Shown: positions 1-11,478 of the stretch, piece by piece | How positions within the stretch are numbered: the first letter of the stretch is position 1 | How the letters are laid out: every line of letters starts with the position of its first letter | Assembly: GCA_026874595.1 (NCBI GenBank) | Contig: CM049313.1 | Span: 28,266,008 to 28,330,007 of the forward strand | From: Sipunculus nudus | Lineage: Eukaryota > Annelida > Sipuncula > Golfingiida > Sipunculidae | Reading direction: 5' to 3' | DNA: 64,000 nt | Made by a program: the position numbers and the translations under genes | Notes under the pieces: model-generated | Databases searched by the model: none | Seen by the model: the letters and a program-made list of their open reading frames with translations, nothing else | Told to the model about the DNA's origin: nothing

Positions 1-3000
1 TATCAGGTGAACTTACCTGCGTTACACAAACTGGACAAAGTGTAGTAGACTACATGATTATTAGTACTGAGTTGTTCTGTTTTGTTAAATCATTTGCTGT
101 CCTTACTGAGGATATTTCAGATCATTATCTCATAAAATGTACTCTGGAACTTAAGTCAGAAATAATAAAAACTAATGCAAACATGGAAACCTACCCATGG
201 GTAAAATATAAATTACCATGTAATGACAGTACAAATATAACAAACATTGACCAGAATATCACTTTTAAATATATTGAAAAATTCAATAATCTTATTAATA
301 TTGATCTTAATGAAGCAGTAAAATGTTTAAATAATATGATATATAATATCACATCTGAAGTGAAAAAGGGAAATACATATAGGAGAAGTCAACCATATTG
401 GTGGGATGAAGAATGCAACAGAGCAAAGCTAATAAAATTGTCAACATTAAACAGATACAGAAAATCAGGAAATCTAGAAGAATTAAATAAATATAAATCA
501 GAAAAACAGACATTCAAACATATATGCAATACTAAGAAGAAAATTCAACAGGAATCAAAGATAACAAAAGTTTTTAATAGTAAAAATATAAATGAAATGT
601 GGAAATATGTAAAACAGTATAAGAGATAAAAGAGAAATCCAAGTATAGATGCTAAGCAATGGTTCGACTACTTCAAAGATCTGTTTATGAGTAGTGTAAA
701 TGAAACTGAAAATGATCACCAATTACAAAATGATGACATTACCATAAACATTGAGCACTTTGCAGAACCTACTTTCAACAAACCTATACTTACAGATGAA
801 ATAATACAAGCGTTGAATGAGATGCAAAAAGGGAAATCACCAGGTCAAGATGGAATATCTTTGGAAATTATACGATCATACTATCCAGTTCTGCATCCTT
901 TATTAGTATCTTTGTTTAACAAAATTTTACATTCTGGAGTTTTTCCTGATGAGTGGTGTAAAGCTATTATAATTCCTCTCCACAAGAAAGGTTCAATTAA
1001 TAATCCAGGTAACTATAGAGGTATTTCACTACTAAATATAACTGGGAAAATTTTGACAAAAATCTTATACAGTAGATTAGTAGATTATGTTGAGAGTAAT
1101 AATTTGATGTCAGAAGCACAAGCAGGGTATAGGAAAGGGTACTGTACTGTCGATAATATTTTTATTTTACAAGCCATGGTCCAAAAATATATAACAAAAC
1201 AAAGAGGCAGATTTTATTGTTTGTATGTCGATTTTTCTAAAGCTTTCGATTCAGTGCAACATAATATATAATGGAATGTATTGATAACCATGGTATTAAT
1301 GGAAATATTTTAAGGGTTTTGCAATCATTATATACAAATATGAAGTCATGTGTATTATCAGAAAGTGAGCTTACAGAGTACTTTCAATGTTCAGTAGGGA
1401 TGAGACAAGGCTGTATGGTCAGTCCTTTACTTTTTTCTCTATTTATCAATGAATATATACAAATATTAGACAATTCTGACTGTAAAGGTGTATATGTTAA
1501 TGAGAACCTTCCAAATATAACTAATGTTTGCTGATGATGTCGTGAATTTTGGAGATATTGTCGGCAGACTACAAAAGCAGATAGAGAAGCTTCAGCAATT
1601 TTGTGTTAAATATGGTATGAAAGTGAATTTGGAAAAAACAAAAGTCATGGTTTTCAGAAGAGGCGGCCCACTACGAAAGAATGAAAACTGGTATTTCCAA
1701 GGCAAAAAGTTCGAAGTGGTAAATAATTACAAATATCTTGGTATTTTCCTCACAACAAATTATCATGGACAAAAACACATCAGCAACAAATAATATATAT
1801 AAAAAATATAGCTAACAAAGCATTATGTGTTATAAAAGCTTTCTATAGGAAATGTACTAATTTACATGTTAAACAACTTTTTTTTATCTTTTTGATAGCA
1901 TGGTGATACCTATATTATTATATGGCGGTGAATTGTGGGGTTATTCAAAATATATGATTTTAGAAAGAGCTAGTATAAATTTTGCAAGTATATTCTTAAA
2001 GTAAGTGCAAGTACACCTAATGCAGCTGCCTTAGGAGAATGTGGTAGATTACCACTATTTGTTAAATACTCTTTGAAATGCCTGAAATACTGGATAAGAC
2101 TATTACATATGGATACAAACAGATTCCCAAAACATATATATTCATGTTTATTTAATTTAGATAATAATGGAAAAAATAACTGGGTCAGTGGTGTAAGATC
2201 ATTTATATTTCAAGCAGGTTATGGCTATGTATGGATGGCACAACATGTAGGAGATGAGAAAATGTTTTTATCTGGTATTAGAGAGAGACTCACAGATGTG
2301 GCAGTTCAAGATTGGCAAAATGACATTAACTCCTGTAATAAATTGTACTCATATGGTGTTTTTAAATCTATGTTAACGTTAGAAAAATATCTTGTCTGTG
2401 TTCCAAATAAAATTCACAGATGTGCATTAGCTAAACTTAGATGCTCTAATCACAAATTAGCCATAGAAACAGGCAGACATCAAAATCTTAACATAGAAGA
2501 AAGAATATGTATGTACTGCTTAAATCATGGATACAACATTACAGAGGACGAGATCCATTTCATATTAGAAAGTCCAATGTATGCAGAACTTAGGAAAAAA
2601 GATTGGGAGCTGAAAAGTATGAAACCAATGAAATTAATTTTAAAGAAATATTAAATTCAGAAAATCCAACACATATATCAAAATTAGCAATTTTTGTTTA
2701 TCAGTCATTCAATGTTCGACAGAATTTTTATAGTTGAATAACACACTTTGAACAAATGGCAGAATTAACATTATGAGCGTACAATATTTTTAACTTACAT
2801 GTTGTTTTGCTTAAGATGATATATAATGAATAGTAAATGCACAATTGTCATTCAGGATCATATTTAATTGTTCTATTTAAATTGAGTATGAACACAAGAA
2901 GAAGAATACCTTTAATATTTATAAAATGTATACCGAACAGACTTGTACTACATTTTATTCCAGGTGAGTGTTTGTCAGTTGTTTGTTTGTTTATTATTTA

Positions 3001-3511
3001 ATTAGTAATTAATTCTTTTTGTTTCCTATTCTCTCTCTTTTTTTTCACTTCAACTGACATGAATTACTATTGTCTTTATTGTTGTTGGTGTTGATGTTAC
3101 TATTATTATTATTAATTACAATTTCAGTTTAGTACACATCGGTATATTTAAGTTGAGTAAAGAATGAGTTAGAGGAAAAGTGAAGTAGACATTTAAAGCA
3201 AAGTTAACAAAATATTTAACCAGGTATTCAATTTATTATTATTATTATTTTTTTTTTCAGGCCATGCAGTTATAAAATGCATATTAGAATATATTGCACA
3301 GAATGAATGGATTGCATTTTCTTGTGAAATGTATTTATTTATTTATCAAAATTATTGTAAGTCATGATTATAGTAATTTATATATAAGTAACATCTATGC
3401 AATACTGATACATTTAATATTTTTTTTTGTATTGACTTTACATTCACATATATTTGGAACTCTGGGCCTGTGGCCTTCATTTCCGGAATAAAGCATTTGT
3501 TTGTTTGTTTG
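1..3511 (+). mobile_element. Non-LTR (LINE-type) retrotransposon, 5' truncated by the window edge
   Basis: The body is the decayed endonuclease/reverse transcriptase frame at 3-2654. Downstream lies an AT-rich non-coding tail. Two places could be the 3' end. A short AGA-rich run near 2895-2907 is one. The other is an AATAAA signal (3487-3492) followed by four TTTG units (3496-3511), a tail style typical of LINEs. If the element really ends at the first place, the second is the 3' scrap of another LINE. No target-site duplication can be tested because the 5' end is outside the window. Confidence 0.75.
3..2654 (+). pseudogene. LINE ORF2 remnant: APE endonuclease end, reverse transcriptase, C-terminal Cys/His motif
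   Basis: Such proteins nick genomic DNA and copy the element's RNA into the nick (target-primed reverse transcription). The frame is already open at base 3, and the first residues are the end of an AP-like endonuclease (SVVDYMI, then SDHYLIKC). An in-frame TAA at 627-629 interrupts the linker. The reverse transcriptase follows at 687-1793: PGQDGIS, the palm motif YVDFSKAFDSV, GMRQGCMVSPLLFSLF and the catalytic FADD box. Frame changes occur near 1271 (frame 3 to 2) and 1524 (back to 3). LLYGGELWG is readable in frame 2 near 1910-1945, and frame 3 resumes at 2073. The C-terminal part has the usual AKLRCSNHKLAIETGR stretch and a CMYC...EDEIHF motif, but the final Cys of that motif is Ser (ESPMY). 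The element is inactive. I place it loosely in the CR1/Jockey-like LINEs; the clade is not resolved. Confidence 0.85.
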
Positions 3512-4067
3512 ACTGACTGTTGTACTGGCCGAACAAATATAATATCAATGGGGTTTATGGTTTTGCCCTTAAGAGAATATCATCTCTCGCTTAGTAGGAT
3601 ATAATTGTAACTGTTAGATCACAAAATGTACATACATATTCTAAAACAGTTTTGTTTTTATATTATTTTCTTTTATTTAAACATTTCAGTAGAAACACAC
3701 ATGATAATAAACATGAAAGTAATTGATTTATCATTCTCCTGGTGATTTCTATTTTAATTCCTTGCAAGTGTTAACTTTCTTATGATTTGATTTTGCAAGG
3801 TAGCCAGGCTTGAAATAACTATAAGATATAGTAGACTTATATAAGCCCCGGTGATAATCCAAAATAAAAATGACGAAATGATTTTCATATTCCACTCGGT
3901 GTTATCTTTCCAACCATGCAAAACAGAACTCATCAGATTTGATGTTTTTCTGTCAGAAAGCGATTGCATATTTATATGATTATGAACTTATAAACTGATA
4001 TTGCTTATTTTCCCTTTAAAATAACATTGAATATTACTTAGTTTTATTTTGGAATATGGAAGTTTAA
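3512..4067. other. Unannotated AT-rich spacer
   Basis: Between the LINE tail and the MITE I see only the small minus-strand ORF noted separately. No repeat match inside the window was found. Confidence 0.5.
3754..3969 (-). CDS. Hypothetical 71-codon ORF with one hydrophobic segment
   Basis: I do not recognise this frame. It opens with MQSLSDRKTSNLMSS, has a charged middle (HGWKDNTEWNMK), then about 25 hydrophobic residues that could span a membrane (from IISSFLFWIITG to VISSLATL), and a basic tail (IIRKLTLARN). Nothing nearby supports transcription, and an ORF this short is expected by chance in AT-rich DNA. The soluble part has less AT-bias than its surroundings, which is the only reason to list it. 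It could equally be a chance frame or a fragment of an exon. Confidence 0.15.
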   Translation of the reverse strand: MQSLSDRKTSNLMSSVLHGWKDNTEWNMKIISSFLFWIITGAYISLLYLIVISSLATLQNQIIRKLTLARN

Positions 4068-4640
4068 GGGTGCCTTTCCATACATGCGGATTTTCACCCT
4101 CGTGGGACCCGCGCGGGTCCCCGCATGCGAAGAGTCCCTTTCCATATGTGCGGGTCCCCGCATGCGGGTGACCCATTAGTTTGGATTAAAGCATGCACTA
4201 ATAATCATAATATCTAAATTTTAGTGTAATATCTTAAGAAAATATTCAGTGTAAACATTTATACTAACTGATGAGATAGATTGGAGCGGATTAATATCGT
4301 TTCGCACCAGCTAGGCTAAAATGGTGGCTATTTCCTGTCACACTCTAACTAGAGCTGGTCCCGGGCCGTATCTCAATGAAGAATGGTCGTATATTTTTTT
4401 AATGCAATTAAATAAGCTCTATCAGCTCCTTTTTCTTTTCAAATACAAGGACACATGCCTGCTACTGATATATACATGTAGCATCCGCATGCGGGCCCCC
4501 GCAGAAATCCCACACTGCTGGATCCGCATGAGGGACCCGCGCGGGTCCCGCGCGGGTGCCCGCACGTATGGAAAGGCGACAGTGATAAAACACTTGTTGG
4601 ATTTCAACCAAGCGGGACCCGCATGTATGGAAAGGCACCC
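4068..4640. mobile_element. MITE with terminal inverted repeats, PIF/Harbinger-like
   Basis: The left end reads GGGTGCCTTTCCATACATG followed by CGG. The right end (4619-4640) is its reverse complement over about 22 bp. Both ends are flanked by TAA (4065-4067 and 4641-4643), the 3-bp TWA duplication typical of PIF/Harbinger elements. The core of the terminal repeat recurs just inside each end: CTTTCCATATGTGCGGG near 4138-4155 and its inverse near 4557-4577. Each arm also has CCCGCGCGGG-type palindromes. The interior is non-coding, so it would need a transposase supplied in trans. The frames across it are created by the GC-rich subterminal repeats. Confidence 0.8.
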
Positions 4641-4652
4641 TAAAATACAAAA

Positions 4653-4844
4653 GGAGGGGTCCACGACAGGACTGATGGCAAAGTTGTAAAAAGGGAGGGG
4701 GGGGGGGGGGGTTCCAGGAAACGAAACTTTGTCTGAAACCTTTAAAAAAGTTGTGGCGACTGGGGGGGGGGGGGGGGGCTCCCTTTTTTCGGACCTGGGG
4801 ACCTTTTTCACAAATTTGCCATCAGTACTGGCGTGGACCCCTCC
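4653..4844. repeat. Foldback inverted repeat with two long G tracts
   Basis: The left arm (4653-4690, GGAGGGGTCCACGAC then a stretch containing ACTGATGGCAAA) matches the reverse complement of the right arm (about 4800-4844) with few mismatches. The loop contains two G homopolymers of roughly 17-18 bases (near 4694-4711 and 4760-4778). The sequence just right of it (TTTAAATCCTGGATTTGCCC) looks like an extension of the same repeat. It starts 12 bases right of the MITE. Confidence 0.7.
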
Positions 4845-7204
4845 ATTTTAAATCCTGGATTTGCCCCTGTGGGGGTATAAGAAAGTTTAACTGTAGGTAA
4901 AAACACCTATTGATCATAAATGATACATCATTGAAAAGATTATTTTGCTTGATATAAGTTTGGCATATAAAGTTGTTTGATGTAAATTTATATAACCATT
5001 CCTTTGTCGTGTTTTCCTAGGAGTGAGTGTTACTATAAGAATGTATTACTGAAGCAGTATACACCCAGTGGCCATAAATAGCATGTCATACTGAAGCGTA
5101 TGGTTTAAGCTATCATTTGAGACCAAATTTGACTGGATACGTTTTGCATATTTAGTAGTATGGGGCTTATAACCACTCTGAAGTCGGTGTCCTTAAGATG
5201 AAAAAAATATATATATATATACGTCATCCGACATAAGACATCCAATTATTCACTGAAAGCTACCACTTTCATACTGCTTTCAGGCATTTTTATTACCTAT
5301 ACATGTATACCTATCAAGCACACATAGTGAAAATTTGTCACCAAAAGGGTACCGAAGATCCAAATTTTGGGGTCTAGCTGAAGTACTAGTTTGTTCTGAG
5401 CCCTTTTACTGTTTTACTCTCTCGTTCGGCCACCATCCTGATCATGCGTCATTCCAGCTCCTTCGCCACTACTCCACTTCATAACTAGTCCATTCGTACT
5501 AAGCAGGTTCTCACATTAAATGCTTCTCGTACCTGGCGAGTTTGAATAACAAACAAGTCATACCCTGGGAGATTCGCCACAACAGAAACCTCAAACAAGC
5601 AGTACAGTAACAGTACAACATATAACATTATAACATGTAGAGTCATCTTGAATACATGCATGTAACATTTCGTATGACAGAATATAATGTTTTGGGAGAC
5701 ATAATCTGGAAATTTAAATTACACATATGTAAAAAAAAAATATGTAAAATGTGAGACTGTAAAACTAGTTTTGCGTAAGAAACGTGAGACAAATTGTGTC
5801 AGAAATAGTGTCCGCATTTAGATACACAAAACTCTATCCCGTAATATCTCTGGAAATGTCGTATACCGAACAAACTGCGTAACAATACCCTGTACATATT
5901 TTCAATATGTATTTCACATATCATGCCTTAGGAATGGTTTTTTCCATTAACAAAAAAATAACAGTGATTTCCAGTTACTCTGATTTTACTCCTTACATGA
6001 TCGAGGAAATGTTCTTTTAGTTGGGGTTGTACTTTAATAAACTTGTGATAACCGCCGTGTTTACAGAAGATATCTATAAAGCTTGTTTGTGGCAGGCTTA
6101 CGTATTCTTAACTAACTCGGTCACCCAGCATAGAACTGCAAACTGACAGTCTGCATGGGTATATGGATCTAATATGAATAAAAACTATTTGTTTAACACT
6201 TACTTCTAGTACAAAACCTGAACAATAACTGTGGACAACCAATTTCCAGTCATAAAGCTTCAATCATATTTTATTCAGTAATATTTATTATTTGTACAAT
6301 TTGTTGTTTCTGGATTACGCATGCATTTTGAGTTCATCCGAGATCTTATCCGCCTCTGAAGATCTCAGACTAGGCATATTTGTTAAGATGTGGTGCACAA
6401 GCATTGTTTTTATCAGTATCTGTCTGTGATCAGTCTGGTGGCCACGTCAGTACAGCATTTTTTATTCACTTATGCGATATTCCGCCGTCGGCCTTGTGTT
6501 ACTAAATATCTCAACAGCCGCTGCAGCTATCATCATGAAACTTTGTATAGACTTATTGATCATGCGATGGCCAAAATGGTATTTTCCTTTTCACCCAAGA
6601 TAAGTCATGCTTTTGTCTCCATACCATAGTTAACAGCTTCTTAAAGGAGCAGGAATAAAATTAGTATGGTTTTTCATCATTCTGCAGATGAGTCAAATGT
6701 ATAAATGTTTTGGCTCAGAGGAATAGGAATGGGTATAAATGGCGTGTTTGCAGACATGAACAAATGTATATTACCGAATACTTGAGGAAAGATTTTCAGC
6801 CATAAGCACTACTGACCATGTGGGAACATTGATCACGTGGATGCTATGTGATTTTGACGTGCATGTGGCGCCAACCATGTTCACCTATTAAATGTAAGAA
6901 TTTTCTCTTCTACATTCTCCTGAAAAAAAAATAAAAAACAGAAAAGACTTGCTTTTATATAATATAGTAAGCAATGCTGTAGATGAATCGAAATTGAATG
7001 AGTAAGAATATAGGTTGATTATTTCCAAATTCTACCTTCAATTAAATTGAAATTTAACGACTTCAACGGATTGCTTAAATACCGTAAGGGCTAAAATTAT
7101 TGATTATGTGACAGATAAGGAGACAGCGCCACCTATGTTGCACTACTACTGATTATGTTACGGGTTTCACGACATGGTGTATGCGGTTATGTCTAAATTC
7201 TGGC
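4845..7204. other. AT-rich region without a recognisable gene
   Basis: Contains a short (TA)n run near 5209-5222 and a somewhat less AT-rich patch at 5370-5600 that is broken in all frames. A 79-codon plus-strand frame at 6390-6629 has LINE-3'-UTR-like composition (CCGCCGTCGGCCTTGTG) and is not convincing as a gene. Confidence 0.4.
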
Positions 7205-8088
7205 TACTGTCGAATTTCATATAGATTATTGCAAACATACTTTTATCATAACTTTGGATGATAATGTAACATTAAAACCAGGGGTATATATCACTCGAAT
7301 TATGGATAGGGGTAACCCAAGAACAATTTGATAATCCTAAATAGAAAACTTTTACTAATTGATTCTTGGTAATTCTTCCTGTAGAATCGCTTTCTTCTCC
7401 CAAAAATATTGTATTGTATATATTTAATAGGATAATTTGCATAAATTTGCTTTCTGATGAATTAGCGAAATTGATTATATATGATAAATAAATCCATTGA
7501 TTATTTGGCTTTTTATAGAAAGAGTAAAGTATTTCGGGTACAAAATATTCAAATTTTATAAGATATAACGTATGTCTATATAAAATCTTATATTTTTAGT
7601 TACTTAAAGGCAGATAAATTATGCAAACTAGAAAAATTATTGAACTTTAAGGATATTCTCAAAAGTACATGATAACGGAAATACTTGTTTTATAATTAAC
7701 TTGGTAGCCGCAGCGGCAATGTATTGTTTTTCAATTTGAAAGTTAATTTACATATTTGCGTCATTTATTAACTCATTGGCATATATAAATACATTTGCAT
7801 GTATATTTCTTATTGGAATAGCGATACTGAATTGATTTTTTTAAATGAATGTAATTTAGAAGCATAAATTAACTGCGATTAAATGGTTTGTCTGCTTACT
7901 TAGGTAAATCTTCATTTCAAGTTATCCAGTGAATATACAATTAGCTAATTGCATATGTAATGAGCAGAGTTTATGATGGGATAATACTACAACCCCCACG
8001 TAGTCCACTAAATATATAATTATCTAATTAGCATATTAATGAGCGACGGGTCAAATAATGATCATCGTGTTTTTGTGCGAAATAAGCC
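7205..8088 (+). repeat. Dispersed AT-rich repeat, copy A (inverted partner at 56535-57230)
   Basis: Read against the reverse complement of 56535-57230, this stretch matches in many consecutive blocks: CTGTCGAATTT at the left, AAACCAGGG, GAAATCGATT-like, GCCAAATAATCAAT-like and AGAAAGAGTAAAGTATTT in the middle, and GTGTTT..GTGC.AAATAA at the right. Both copies are non-coding. Copy A has an extra internal duplication of about 80 bp (7925-7967 against 8005-8045, each around TTAGCTAATT...TAATGAGC). Element type is unknown; no clear terminal repeats were seen. Confidence 0.7.
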
Positions 8089-8409
8089 TGCAGCATATAC
8101 ATCCTTTGGGCTCTGATGTTAAGAAACTAATTTTGCTTCATATAATTAACGGTAACATTGTACTACTAAAATAGACTTTGCATCAGTTAAGTGAGATATT
8201 TCATTTATTTTTTACCTTAAATTAGCGGTTATGAGATGTAGAAGGTGTCAAACTCATGCTCCCATGATGTCTTGCTGAAAGAGAATAAATATTTGATCCC
8301 TTTCAGGGTTAAGGATGTTTGTAGGCTATACCTTCATGTTCTTTTATTTTTATTTGGATTCTTCTCAGGGCAACCGATAATCATACCAAATATCGACTAG
8401 AAAAGTCAG

Positions 8410-8655
8410 AGAGCGCAGACCTCCGCCAATTCAGCTCATTAACCTCATATATGGAACTGTCAGAAAAGCAGCATTTTTCTTTTAAATTATTCCTGGATCA
8501 AGAATGTTTCCGTATCAAAATTTAATCCATTTTTCCTTGCCGAGCGATCATGAAGATTTCATCATAATCAATAACTTTTTGACTAGAGTTGCTAATAGAC
8601 CAACAAACTAACACCCGCAAAAACATAACCCCTGCCGCTTAGTGGAGGTAATAAA
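8410..8655 (+). repeat. Dispersed repeat with imperfect terminal CCTCCGCC / GGAGGTAATAA ends
   Basis: It starts with GCAGACCTCCGCCAATTCAGC and ends with CTTAGTGGAGGTAATAA, so the ends are imperfect inverted repeats. The interior has the blocks AAAATTTAATCCATTTTTCC, GCCGAGCGATCATGAA and CACCCGCAAAAACATAACC. I recognise this arrangement as a common non-autonomous repeat of marine invertebrates. A truncated second copy lies at 9268-9360. Confidence 0.6.
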
Positions 8656-9267
8656 CAGGTAAAGTAGACTATATTTGCAGACTTAAGCTAAGATTTCTTA
8701 TATGTACGGAATGCAGGATGCGGAAAGCGTTTAAAATCGGCACAGGTATTGAAAAATAAAGAAGATGAGACTCCTCATCCACGGACCCGGCATGCGGAAT
8801 GCCTGTGTTATCAAGGAGCAACACATGAAAAAATGCATGCAACCGTGCAGGTTCATATAAAATCTGTCAACACACATTCCATATTTCGTAGATAAGAAAT
8901 CTTACACGCCACTACTGAAGAAACTAGCTCCGAAACTGACGAAAGTCGGGTTTTTGGCCCTATTATCCGTCGGGTGGGGGTTTGGGGTAGCTTAATTATA
9001 AGTCATTTGCTTTCTTATAAAAACGGGGCCCAGGACTATATATTAAAAAAAAACGACAAGCAACCGTGGCCCCCCTGCTTTAAGTTGATTTACTGACACC
9101 TTTCAGGGAAAAGGCACGTACACGTGCAATGACGTCATTGTGCTCTATGACGTCACGACTCTCTCCAAATATGGTCATATCGTCAATAGCTAAACGTCAA
9201 AGTGTAAACAAATATGTAACAGCCCCCCCCCCCCCCCCCAAAAAAAAGCAGAGCTCATTCCGGGTTT
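8656..9267. other. Non-coding spacer with a C tract
   Basis: No gene seen. Holds a CRE-like TGACGTCA pair near 9130-9156 (one in CAATGACGTCATTG and one in CTATGACGTCACGA) and a C homopolymer of about 17 bases at 9222-9238. Confidence 0.4.
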
Positions 9268-9360
9268 ATTTACGCATGGATCGGCCCAAAATTTAATCAT
9301 TTGTTCCTTTATCATTTGCCGAGCTATCCTGTAAAAATTTCATCAAACTCGGTTAACAAC
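9268..9360 (+). repeat. Truncated copy of the CCTCCGCC repeat
   Basis: AAAATTTAATCATTTGTTCC, TTTGCCGAGCTATCCTGT and AAATTTCATCAAACTCGG follow the interior of the 8410-8655 repeat. The match stops at about 9360, where the Gypsy remnant begins. Confidence 0.5.
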
Positions 9361-9639
9361 GAACAATTAACAACCATGGCCAGCCAGCCTCCCTCTCAAG
9401 ACATCTCGAGTCTTATGTGGCCCCAAGAGGTCTCTAATCCGTGCGGGTCCGTCGGGGTTCCCAGAGTCACATCTGGGTCATCTGGGTCACATCATGGATC
9501 CTGACTCCTGTCCAATTCGTTCGCGGAAGCCCAGTCTCTGGAGCCAGTCGCTCCCCAAGGGTTGGCATTCAAATATCACCAGTCTATAACATTAAAGACG
9601 AGGAAACAACAGTGAGTACAGGAGGCTCCTGTCCTCGAC

Positions 9640-10343
9640 CTACATATTCATGCGTTCCGGCTTACGGAAACGCTTACCTAGCCATAACTCCCTTACTACT
9701 TCCACAGGGCTAGAGGTAGTCTCCCTATAACTGTACTTATCACTCAACCCCGAGCCAAGGTCGGATCCATCCCCACTCATCTCCGGTTCTAACAACACTT
9801 GGCCTAATTTTGGTTTACGCCCATCCACAGGGTCGTCTGGTCGATAGGCTTCTGCGGTTGCATGCCTCTTCCGTAGGTCAGGTCTCATCTGGATGGAGCA
9901 TCCGCGGCGACTCCCTTCTGTAGGAAGTGGTAGAGGCCCTACACGTCTTCTCACGCCCAATCCGCCTTTTGAACTGCAGGAGGGGCCCCTCTGTGCTTAG
10001 CTTGTCTAGAGCTTTGGGGAGAGCCTCTCCCTCGTTGCTTCTTCTGGTTAGTCTCATTCGGTGATTTATTTTGTCCTGTTGGACAATTCCTTTTGAAGTG
10101 GCCAGGCTGGCCACAACTAAACCACAGTTGATGCGGTCCGCGAATTGAACTGGTCTTCCTCCGAGGTTAAGTCCTTTTACTTTTGACCGCACGCGTACTA
10201 CACCCTCCGGGGTCAGATAACCCTCGGTTGACCATCCCTGGCCAACACCTGCGATAGCTTATTTACCTGTTCAGTCAGAGACTCCAGCTGACGTCTTAAA
10301 GTCTGGTTAACTTTGCGTCCTAATCTCATTAGCCATCAACTTC
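9640..10343 (-). pseudogene. Gag continuation: coiled-coil-like linker and degenerate zinc knuckle, frameshifted
   Basis: Just downstream of the main gag frame, a second frame reads RKVNQTLRRQLESLTEQVNK and then LSQVLARDGQPRV, which looks like a short coiled coil. At 10083-10124, back in the frame of the main gag ORF, lies a nucleic-acid-binding knuckle of CX2CX4HX4C layout: WFSCGQPGHFKRNC. The first Cys position is Trp (TGG), so the knuckle should not bind zinc normally. A basic, Gln-rich tail follows. The frame at 9640-9960 (PDDPVDGRKPKLGQV, then acidic and Ser-rich) looks like the linker that would lead to protease, but no DTG/DSG motif was seen before the element ends. Confidence 0.55.
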
Positions 10344-11246
10344 TTAACCTTGTAGCTGTGTTATATGTTCGTCAGTTCGTGTCCCCGCTACACCTACAGC
10401 TGACCTTGGTTCTGGCCATACATATTCACTTTCCTCAAAGGACTCGTATTGAGTTGCGAGGCTAACAGCTTCCTCCAGACTAGATGGACAACGGAGATCC
10501 ACATGTCTCTTCATCTCAATATCGCCCAACCGTCTAACAAACTGGTCTCTGGTTATTAAATTTATGGCATCATTGCCAATACCTGGATATGTCCTCTGCG
10601 TAAGACGCGAGACCTCACTTCCATAATCTATTAAGGTTTCTTTAGTGTCTTTCTTACGCTCGCGGAACATCGCCCGAAACGCGCTCTCTTTGCATGGAGG
10701 ACCAAACATTTTAGCCAAGGCATCTTTCAGGGCCGAGTAATAATGCCGTTTCGCGACAGATACTTCACTTAGTATCCTGAGTGCTTTACCCCGCGGACAT
10801 GTAACCATTTGCACGGCTTTCTCTACTTCTGTCCAGCCATTCCACTCTGCTACGGTCTCAAAGTGAATCTCAAGATCTGTCCATTCTACCCGTTCGCCAT
10901 CAAATCTGTCTGGTTCTTTTTGTTTCTTTGTGGAGAGTCTCTTACACACAAAACCTGGCAATAATGGCATCATCGGTAATGGTGGTAGTGCACGAACAGG
11001 GGACGCATCAACCATCTGTACTGTTGAGGTTTGTCTCTGACCAGGTGGCTCTATTTCTCTCAGGAATGGGTTCGTATTCTGTCTTGCTTGTATCACGTCC
11101 ATCAAAAATGGGTTTGCGGGACTCCACATCCCAAAACCTGTCTGATCCATAGTAACATATGACTCATCTTGTGCTATAGAGGGGTAGTGCCCCCCATGCC
11201 CACCAGGGGTAAACTCGCCTAACCACTGTTCACCTGGGCTAGTCAT
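10344..11246 (-). pseudogene. gag: Retrotransposon gag polyprotein, N-terminal and capsid-like part
   Basis: Gag proteins assemble the cytoplasmic particle in which the element is reverse transcribed. The 300-codon frame starts with MTSPGEQWLGEF and has a Pro/Met-rich stretch (about residues 85-98, ALPPLPMMPLLPG). A retrotransposon-gag-like block follows at about residues 113-270: DRFDGERVEWTDLEIHFET, then EWNGWTEVEKAVQMVTC, YYSALKDALAKMFGPP and SLATQYESFEESEYVWP. Tryptophan spacing and the helical pattern fit the Ty3/Gypsy gag family. The frame ends at a TAA at 10344-10346. Coding continues downstream in other frames, so the protein was originally longer and the stop reflects a frameshift. 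No pol follows; the copy cannot be autonomous. Confidence 0.75.
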
Positions 11247-11478
11247 CCTAAACTATATAACTAGTCAAACAAGGTTTTCAATCTACAATGGCCCTCGTCT
11301 TATCTCCGAGGTTGACTCATATTCAAGTATCTACTATATCAGTATTTTATAAAATAACACAGATTATGCCATATAACATGCGTGTGTCTCCAGTCACATA
11401 ATCTTTTACCCTATGCTACTTACAGACACACTATTAATGTACTTATCAACAAATAACCAATGTTTAACCCTTTATTAA

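Larger units (their letters stand above)
9361..11300 (-). mobile_element. Ty3/Gypsy-type retrotransposon remnant (gag region only)
   Basis: A minus-strand gag with a capsid-like block, a coiled-coil-like linker and a zinc knuckle is preserved in three frames. The sequence then ends at about 9361 against the truncated dispersed repeat, with no protease, reverse transcriptase or integrase motifs. No LTR or primer-binding site was identified upstream of the gag start (11247-11478). Its GC content and codon usage stand out sharply from the AT-rich surroundings, as expected of an inserted coding element. Confidence 0.7.

Noticed and set aside
4321-4811. Overlapping frames on both strands across the MITE and foldback
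   Set aside because: Created by GC-rich inverted repeats and G tracts inside mobile elements.
6390-6629. 79-codon plus-strand frame
   Set aside because: Composition resembles 3' untranslated parts of LINEs; no motif and no promoter.
9301-9713. Plus-strand frames opposite the gag remnant
   Set aside because: Shadows of the minus-strand retrotransposon coding sequence.
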